From Clostridiales bacterium (GTDB taxonomy: Bacteria; Bacillota; Clostridia; Christensenellales; CAG-138), in the NCBI GenBank assembly GCA_024698505.1, contig JAILRE010000063.1:1-49614 (forward strand): a stretch of 49,614 bases of DNA. The letters are read 5' to 3'. The translations under genes were made by a program, and so were the position numbers. This document shows positions 47,907-49,614 of the stretch, one piece after another. Under the pieces are notes generated by a model, which was not told where the DNA came from, did no database searches, and worked only from the letters and a program-made list of their open reading frames with translations. Each line of letters starts with the position of its first letter. Position 1 is the stretch's first letter.

Positions 47907-49370
47907 ATGGCAAAATTACTGATCACCGATACCATACTGCGCGACGCGCATCAGTCCCAGGCGGCCACCCGAATGAGGGTGGAGGATATGCTCCCCGCCT
48001 GCGAGATACTCGACAGCATCGGCTACTGGTCCCTTGAGTGCTGGGGCGGCGCCACGTTCGACGCATGCCTCCGCTTCCTCAACGAGGATCCTTGGGAGAG
48101 GCTTCGCACGCTCAGAAAGGCGCTTCCCCATACGAAGCTGCAGATGCTCTTCAGGGGCCAGAACATTCTGGGTTATAAGCACTACGCCGACGACGTTGTA
48201 GAGCAGTTCTGCCGCAAGGCCATCGAGAACGGCATCGACGTCATAAGGATATTCGATGCGCTGAACGACGTCAGGAACCTCGAAGCCGCCATCAAGTACA
48301 CCAAGAAGTACGGCGGCTGGTGCGAGCCCGCTCTCAGCTACACGATAAGCCCCGTCCATTCCGAGGATTATTTCGTAAAGCTCGCCAAGGAGCTCGTACA
48401 GATGGGCGCCGACTCCATCTGCATAAAGGATATGGCGAACCTGCTCCTGCCTTACTCCGCATATTCCCTCGTCAAGAGGCTGAAGGCCGAGGTGGACGTT
48501 CCCATCCATCTGCATACGCATAACACGACCGGCACCGGCGATATGACGATACTCAAGGCCGTCGAAGCGGGCGTCGATATAGTCGACACCGCGCTTTCGC
48601 CCCTCGGCAACGGCACCAGCCAGCCCGCGACCGAGCCCCTCGTGGCGACACTCAAGGGGACCGAGCGCGATACCGGTCTCGATCTCAACAAGATGGCCGA
48701 GGCCGCGAAGCATTTCAGGAACGTCGCGAACAAGCTCAAGAAGGAAGGCATACTCGATCCCAAGGTGCTCTCCGTCGATACCAACACGCTGATGTATCAG
48801 GTCCCAGGCGGAATGCTCTCGAACCTCATTTCTCAGCTCAAGCAGGCCAACGCCGAGGATAAGTATTACGACGTTCTCGCCGAGATACCCAGGGTCCGCA
48901 AGGACTTCGGCTATCCGCCCCTCGTAACTCCCACGAGCCAGATCGTAGGCTCCCAGGCGGTGCTCAACGTCATTTCCGGCGAGCGCTACAAGATGTTCAC
49001 CAAGGAATCCAAGGGCCTGCTTGCCGGCGAATACGGCAAGCTCCCCGGCGAGGTGAACGAGGAAGTCAGGGCGAAGGCCCTCGGCGAAAACGGCAAGGTC
49101 ATCACCTGCCGCCCCGCCGATCTTCTGGAGCCCGAGCTTGAGAAATACACCGAGGATCTGAAGGGTATCGCAAGGTGCGAAGAGGACGTTTTGAGTTACG
49201 CGCTCTTCCCCCAGGTGGCGATGAAGTTCTTCGAGAACAGGGACAAGAAGCCCGAGGCCGAGCAGCCCAAAGCCGAACCTCTAAAGACCGCGGAGCCCGC
49301 AAAGGCCGAGCCCGTTTCGGATAACGGCGTAAGGATGCTCTACGTCGAGGATCTCACCGAAAAGATCTGA
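47907..49370 (+). CDS. oadA: Oxaloacetate decarboxylase alpha subunit (carboxyltransferase)
   Basis: OadA moves the carboxyl group of oxaloacetate to biotin. The 487-residue product has LLITDTILRDAHQSQAATRM at the start, the metal and substrate sites RGQNILGYKHYADD, IRIFDALNDVRN, HLHTHNTTGTGDM and ALSPLGNGTSQPATE, and a conserved carboxylase domain. It ends in a Pro/Ala/Glu-rich tail with no biotinyl domain, because biotin is on the separate carrier. Pyruvate carboxylase subunit B is the alternative, but oadB and oadG next to it favour the decarboxylase. Start at 47907 fits the family N-terminus. Confidence 0.93.
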   Translation: MAKLLITDTILRDAHQSQAATRMRVEDMLPACEILDSIGYWSLECWGGATFDACLRFLNEDPWERLRTLRKALPHTKLQMLFRGQNILGYKHYADDVVEQFCRKAIENGIDVIRIFDALNDVRNLEAAIKYTKKYGGWCEPALSYTISPVHSEDYFVKLAKELVQMGADSICIKDMANLLLPYSAYSLVKRLKAEVDVPIHLHTHNTTGTGDMTILKAVEAGVDIVDTALSPLGNGTSQPATEPLVATLKGTERDTGLDLNKMAEAAKHFRNVANKLKKEGILDPKVLSVDTNTLMYQVPGGMLSNLISQLKQANAEDKYYDVLAEIPRVRKDFGYPPLVTPTSQIVGSQAVLNVISGERYKMFTKESKGLLAGEYGKLPGEVNEEVRAKALGENGKVITCRPADLLEPELEKYTEDLKGIARCEEDVLSYALFPQVAMKFFENRDKKPEAEQPKAEPLKTAEPAKAEPVSDNGVRMLYVEDLTEKI

Positions 49371-49385
49371 TGAAAACTGATGATC

Positions 49386-49410
49386 AACGCCCCGCTTTTT
49401 GCGGGGCGTT
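49386..49410 (+). terminator. Rho-independent terminator after oadA
   Basis: AACGCCCCGC, a five-T loop and GCGGGGCGTT, followed by TT. Confidence 0.85.
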
Positions 49411-49424
49411 TTCCGATTTCGGGA

Positions 49425-49453
49425 TTGAAGGAAGCGGCATTATTTGATATAAT
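49425..49453 (+). promoter_or_regulatory. SigA-type promoter of surE
   Basis: TTGAAG (49425-49430) and TATAAT (49448-49453) with a 17-base spacer, about 32 bases before the start codon. Confidence 0.75.
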
Positions 49454-49485
49454 AAAAATTCAGAACAAGAAACGGACGGAAACCT

Positions 49486-49614
49486 ATGAGGATCCTATTG
49501 ACAAATGACGACGGCATAAGAGCCGAGGGCATATACGAACTCGCGCTCGCTTTGAAGAAAGCGGGGCACGAGCTCCTTATCGGCGCGCCGGCCGAGAACC
49601 AGAGCTGCGTCAGC
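49486..49614 (+). CDS. surE: 5'/3'-nucleotidase SurE (partial, N-terminal 43 residues)
   Basis: Only the first 43 codons lie in the window. They show the SurE start MRILLTNDDGIRAEGIYELA with the metal ligands D8 and D9, and the later GAPAENQSCVS, where Asn and Ser belong to the active site. SurE hydrolyses nucleoside monophosphates. It has its own promoter behind the oadA terminator. Confidence 0.9.
   Translation, partial: MRILLTNDDGIRAEGIYELALALKKAGHELLIGAPAENQSCVS

Overview
The window (about 50 kb, mostly high G+C) looks like the chromosome of a sporulation-lineage member of the Bacillota, class Clostridia. The evidence is the gene order radA / ymxH-nrdR-pgeF / spoIIIAA-AH / asp23-amaP-nusB-xseAB-ispA-dxs-tlyA-nadK-recN-spoIVB-spo0A, plus ruvCAB, a ytfI-ytfJ-dacF-rluB block and a Na+-pumping decarboxylase operon. 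An uncultured gut-type lineage such as Christensenellales is my guess only.

Region 1 (1 to about 10.3 kb) is accessory. From the right, a minus-strand operon with its own promoter carries a NADAR-domain glycosidase, a uracil-DNA-glycosylase-fold protein and a PPP-family phosphatase. A second minus-strand operon, under a near-consensus promoter, carries a WYL regulator, a glycosylase-like protein, the RNA ligase RtcB, a 55-residue basic protein and a Cas4-like/DnaQ-like double nuclease (DUF2779). Downstream of it lie a miniature, catalytically dead PolC relative split by an amber codon, and a partial large ORF that runs off the left edge. Two plus-strand unknowns diverge from the NADAR operon. 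The region ends at 10289-10333 in what reads as the 3' half of a tRNA-Thr(GGT) gene followed by its terminator, the usual scar of an integrated element. I read region 1 as part of a tRNA-integrated island concerned with nucleic-acid modification, repair and possibly defence.

Region 2 (10.5-34.3 kb) is core: aquaporin, two envelope proteins with Pro/Thr-rich linkers flanking radA, ymxH, nrdR-pgeF, a membrane protein and the spoIIIA operon (with spoIIIAF cut down to 55 residues), then asp23-amaP, nusB, xseAB, the isoprenoid genes ispA and dxs, tlyA, nadK, recN, spoIVB, spo0A and deoB. The spo0A product keeps its DNA-binding half, but its receiver domain lacks the acidic pocket and has Glu in place of the phospho-acceptor Asp. 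argR, often found between tlyA/nadK and recN, is absent.

Region 3 (34.3-39.5 kb) has tRNA-Arg(CCG), then a strongly structured, terminator-ended intergenic element that may be a non-coding RNA, a SAM methyltransferase, a secreted transglutaminase-like protein with a DUF4358 lipoprotein, and proS on the minus strand. The consensus proS promoter sits inside the terminator hairpin of the upstream ruvCAB-coiled-coil operon.

Region 4 (39.5-49.6 kb) contains that ruvC-ruvA-ruvB-coiled-coil operon, the sporulation/germination block ytfI-like-ytfJ-dacF-rluB (spmA/spmB missing), an oadG-bccP-oadB-oadA operon for a sodium-translocating oxaloacetate decarboxylase, and the first 43 codons of surE.
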